Shown here: positions 62,141 through 64,000 of the stretch, piece by piece
Position numbering within the stretch: position 1 is the first letter of the stretch
Layout: every line of letters starts with the position of its first letter
From: Imbricaverruca yamaguchii
Taxonomy: Eukaryota > Arthropoda > Thecostraca > Neoverrucidae
DNA length: 64,000 nt
Direction: 5' to 3'
Assembly (NCBI GenBank): GCA_034440575.1
Contig: JAOTOL010001545.1
Span: 1,291,501-1,355,500 of the forward strand
The notes under the pieces: model-generated
Told to the model about the DNA's origin: nothing
What the model saw: the letters and a program-made list of their open reading frames with translations, nothing else
Databases searched by the model: none
Position numbers and translations under genes: made by a program

Positions 62141-62584
62141 CTGTCGGCAGCGGCCGTCACCGTAGTGCCTGGCGGCAGCCATCGTCCCCGGAAATTTCCG
62201 CCGGCCCTGGCAATAGCCCTGACATCCAGAGACCTCTGCTGGTCTCCTCATTCCCTTTCCCTGGTGCTGGCAGACCGTGCTGGTCTCCTCAATCCTGTTC
62301 CGTGGCGTCTGATAGACTGTGTTGGTCTCTTCATCCCTGGTTGCTGGTGTCCGGTAGACTGTGCTGGCCTCCTCCTCCCTATTCCGTGCTGTCTGATAGA
62401 TTGTGCTGGTCTCCTCATCCGTGGTCCCTGGTGTCCAGTAGACTGTGCTGGTCTCCTCAGCCTGGGTAACAGTTGCTGCTCCTCCTCAGCCTGGGTAACG
62501 GCTGCTGTTCCCGCCTTCACCAGTGACAGCACCGACTGATCCTTGGCTACGGCCGCCGTTGGCTGGCAGCAGTCGCTGCTCCCC
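62141..62584. repeat. ~46-bp CT-rich repeat with dimeric pattern
   Basis: From ~62262 to 62465 the block GACTGTGCTGGTCTCCTCAT recurs every ~45-47 bp, with alternating CCCTGGT..CTGGTGTCC and TTCCGTG.CGTCTGA halves that make a ~92-bp dimer. The flanks are unique. Confidence 0.8.
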
Positions 62585-62850
62585 GGTGACACGTCGCGGT
62601 CCTGCCAGTGACACCCTTGGTGACACGTCGCGGTCCCGCCAGTGACACCCCTGGTGACACGTCGCGGTCCTGCCAGTGACACCCTTGGTGACACGTCGCG
62701 GTCCTGCCAGTGACACCCTTGGTGACACGTCGCGGTCCCGCCAGTGACACCCTTGGTGACACGTCGGTCCCCAGTGACACCCTTGGTGACACGTCGCGGA
62801 CCTTCAAGTGACACCCTTGGTGACACGTCGCGGTCCTGCCAGTGACACCG
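62585..62850. repeat. 34-bp minisatellite, about 8 copies
   Basis: Unit GGTGACACGTCGCGGTCCTG then CCAGTGACACCCTT, with CCCG/CTG variants and one shortened copy near 62763. The copies are near identical. Confidence 0.95.
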
Positions 62851-63574
62851 ACCCGTCAGCGACCGCCAATTGTCATCCACAACCCGACCCGTAGAGAACT
62901 TCCTCCTTCCCGGTGGAAATTCCAGTGCAGCCAGTGTCCAGTGATGCTGACTTCGGGTCACAAGAGCTGGGATCTACTCTGGCTGCACTGCACTGGCTAC
63001 GGATTCGCGACTCTCTCGGGGCAGCTGTGATGCCAGCATGTGGTGACGAACATTACGCAATCCTGCAGCTCAGCTGACCAACTATAGCCCAGTTACAAGA
63101 TCCTCACACTGGGCACCGATAGTCCGATATTTACTATTGTCAACGTTAAGTCGACCAGGCGTCCCACCAGACTGGGAGATGCACGTGTTTTGACTTCTGC
63201 GAATAGCTACCGCTACGTATAACCTCCGTCACCGGTACTACCGCTATTAAAGCCACCGTCGCACATATAGCAATTCATTTCGCACTGGTAATGCCTCAAG
63301 TTGGCTTGGTCATATCGCCGTGTCCTATGCAGCTCTGGCCTTTCGACGGCTGGCTTCAAAGTCATGACATCACAACCATACCCATATAATTCCACCGAAA
63401 CAGCTTGCGCGGATTACCGTACCGTCATGTCACGCCTAAGTGGAGTGATTGATTTGATAGTGTGACTCGGCACCGGGGAGTTTTTCCTCCGCCACGAAAC
63501 GACAAATAATCCCCAGCGGCTCGCCCCGGTGTTCACTCAACCAAAACACAGCGGCGATCCGGGAAGCCACGAGG
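62851..63574. other. Unique spacer
   Basis: No array. The 60-codon minus-strand ORF at 63213-63395 has no recognisable domain. No gene supported. Confidence 0.4.
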
Positions 63575-63885
63575 TACCACGAGCCACAGCGTGCCACACA
63601 GCGTCGTCACGAGGTGCCACGAGCCACAGCGTGCCACACAGCGCCACCACGAGGTGCCACGAGCCACAGTGTGCCACACAGCGCCACCACGAGGTGCCAC
63701 GAGCCACAGCGTGCCACACAGCGCCACCACGAGGTGCCACGAGCCACAACGTGCCACACAACGCCGTCACGAGGTGCCACGAGCCACAGCGTGCCACATA
63801 GCGACGTCACGAGGTGCCACGAGCCATAACGTGCCACATAGCGCCGTCACGAGGTGCCACGAGCCACAGTGTGCCACACAGCGCA
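63575..63885. repeat. 40-bp minisatellite, about 8 copies
   Basis: Unit CACGAGGTGCCACGAGCCAC then AGCGTGCCACACAGCGCCAC. Variants are CGCCGTCAC, CGACGTCAC and CATAACG. Sub-units of GTGCCACGAGCC/GCGTGCCAC suggest an older ~20-bp ancestor. ORFs on both strands are artefacts. Confidence 0.95.
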
Positions 63886-64000
63886 GTCACGTCGTGGCAC
63901 GCTCGTTACACCGGCCCGCCAGCAGGCCGGCTGCGGCGCTTTTCGGTTTCTGAACCGCCCCGGGGTTAACATGAACTGTGAAATTACAATTGCCCTTGAT
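63886..64000. other. Window edge, unique sequence
   Basis: Short unique end of the window; nothing identified. Confidence 0.5.

Overview
This is a repeat-dominated eukaryotic (animal) genomic window, not bacterial. There are no operons, no dense ORFs and no ribosome-binding-site logic. What is visible is one clear protein-coding exon with splice sites, remnants of non-LTR retrotransposons, SINEs and hAT-type DNA transposons, and an extreme load of minisatellites. By hand tally about 20 kb, close to a third of the window, is tandem repeat. The tRNA-derived SINE, the (AACC)n-tailed SINE/LINE 3' end, the CR1-like reverse-transcriptase fragment and the hAT ends suggest an invertebrate, with arthropod (perhaps crustacean) my best guess. 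The species cannot be determined from the sequence alone.

Layout. 1-8.6 kb: a 35-bp array (1.4 kb), a 46-bp satellite (2.36-3.41 kb) bracketed by an inverted repeat, a candidate hAT element (3.7-4.27 kb), long GA and CTA microsatellites, and a 55-bp array (7.6-8.1 kb). 8.6-17 kb: mostly AT-richer unique sequence without a gene I can support. 17.0-19.5 kb: a 68-bp triplication and a 62-copy 30-bp array. 19.5-27.7 kb: unique sequence with hAT MITEs, a tRNA-type SINE, a frameshifted transposon ORF and a SINE tail. 28.2-32.7 kb: three abutting GC-rich arrays (51, 35/36 and 13 bp); the 13-bp array lacks stop codons in all frames and so produces spurious ORFs of about 1200 codons on both strands. 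33.4-35.6 kb: a 22-bp-monomer array split by a 1414-bp hAT insertion with a perfect 8-bp target-site duplication. 36-44 kb: another hAT candidate, an 18-bp CACGTG array, TA, ACACG and 17-bp arrays, and two strong hairpins.

The one convincing gene part is at 44802-45109 on the minus strand, an internal exon of an ADAMTS/ADAM-type metalloprotease propeptide. It is the most interesting place in the window. The 40-bp minisatellite in the downstream intron is made of copies of the exon's own 3' end plus its 5' splice site. The repeat in the upstream intron contains copies of the exon's own 3' splice site and first ~50 bp. The exon therefore sits between arrays of its own splice junctions.

45.4-64 kb: a CR1-like RT fragment (48.24-48.9 kb) followed by an 81-bp repeat, then a near-continuous run of minisatellites (50.6-55.9 kb), TG and GTGTGTGACGG repeats, and a final series of arrays (61.1-63.9 kb) with 28, 48, 65, 46, 34 and 40-bp periods. 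Almost all long ORFs in the window are products of stop-free repeats and are not annotated as genes.
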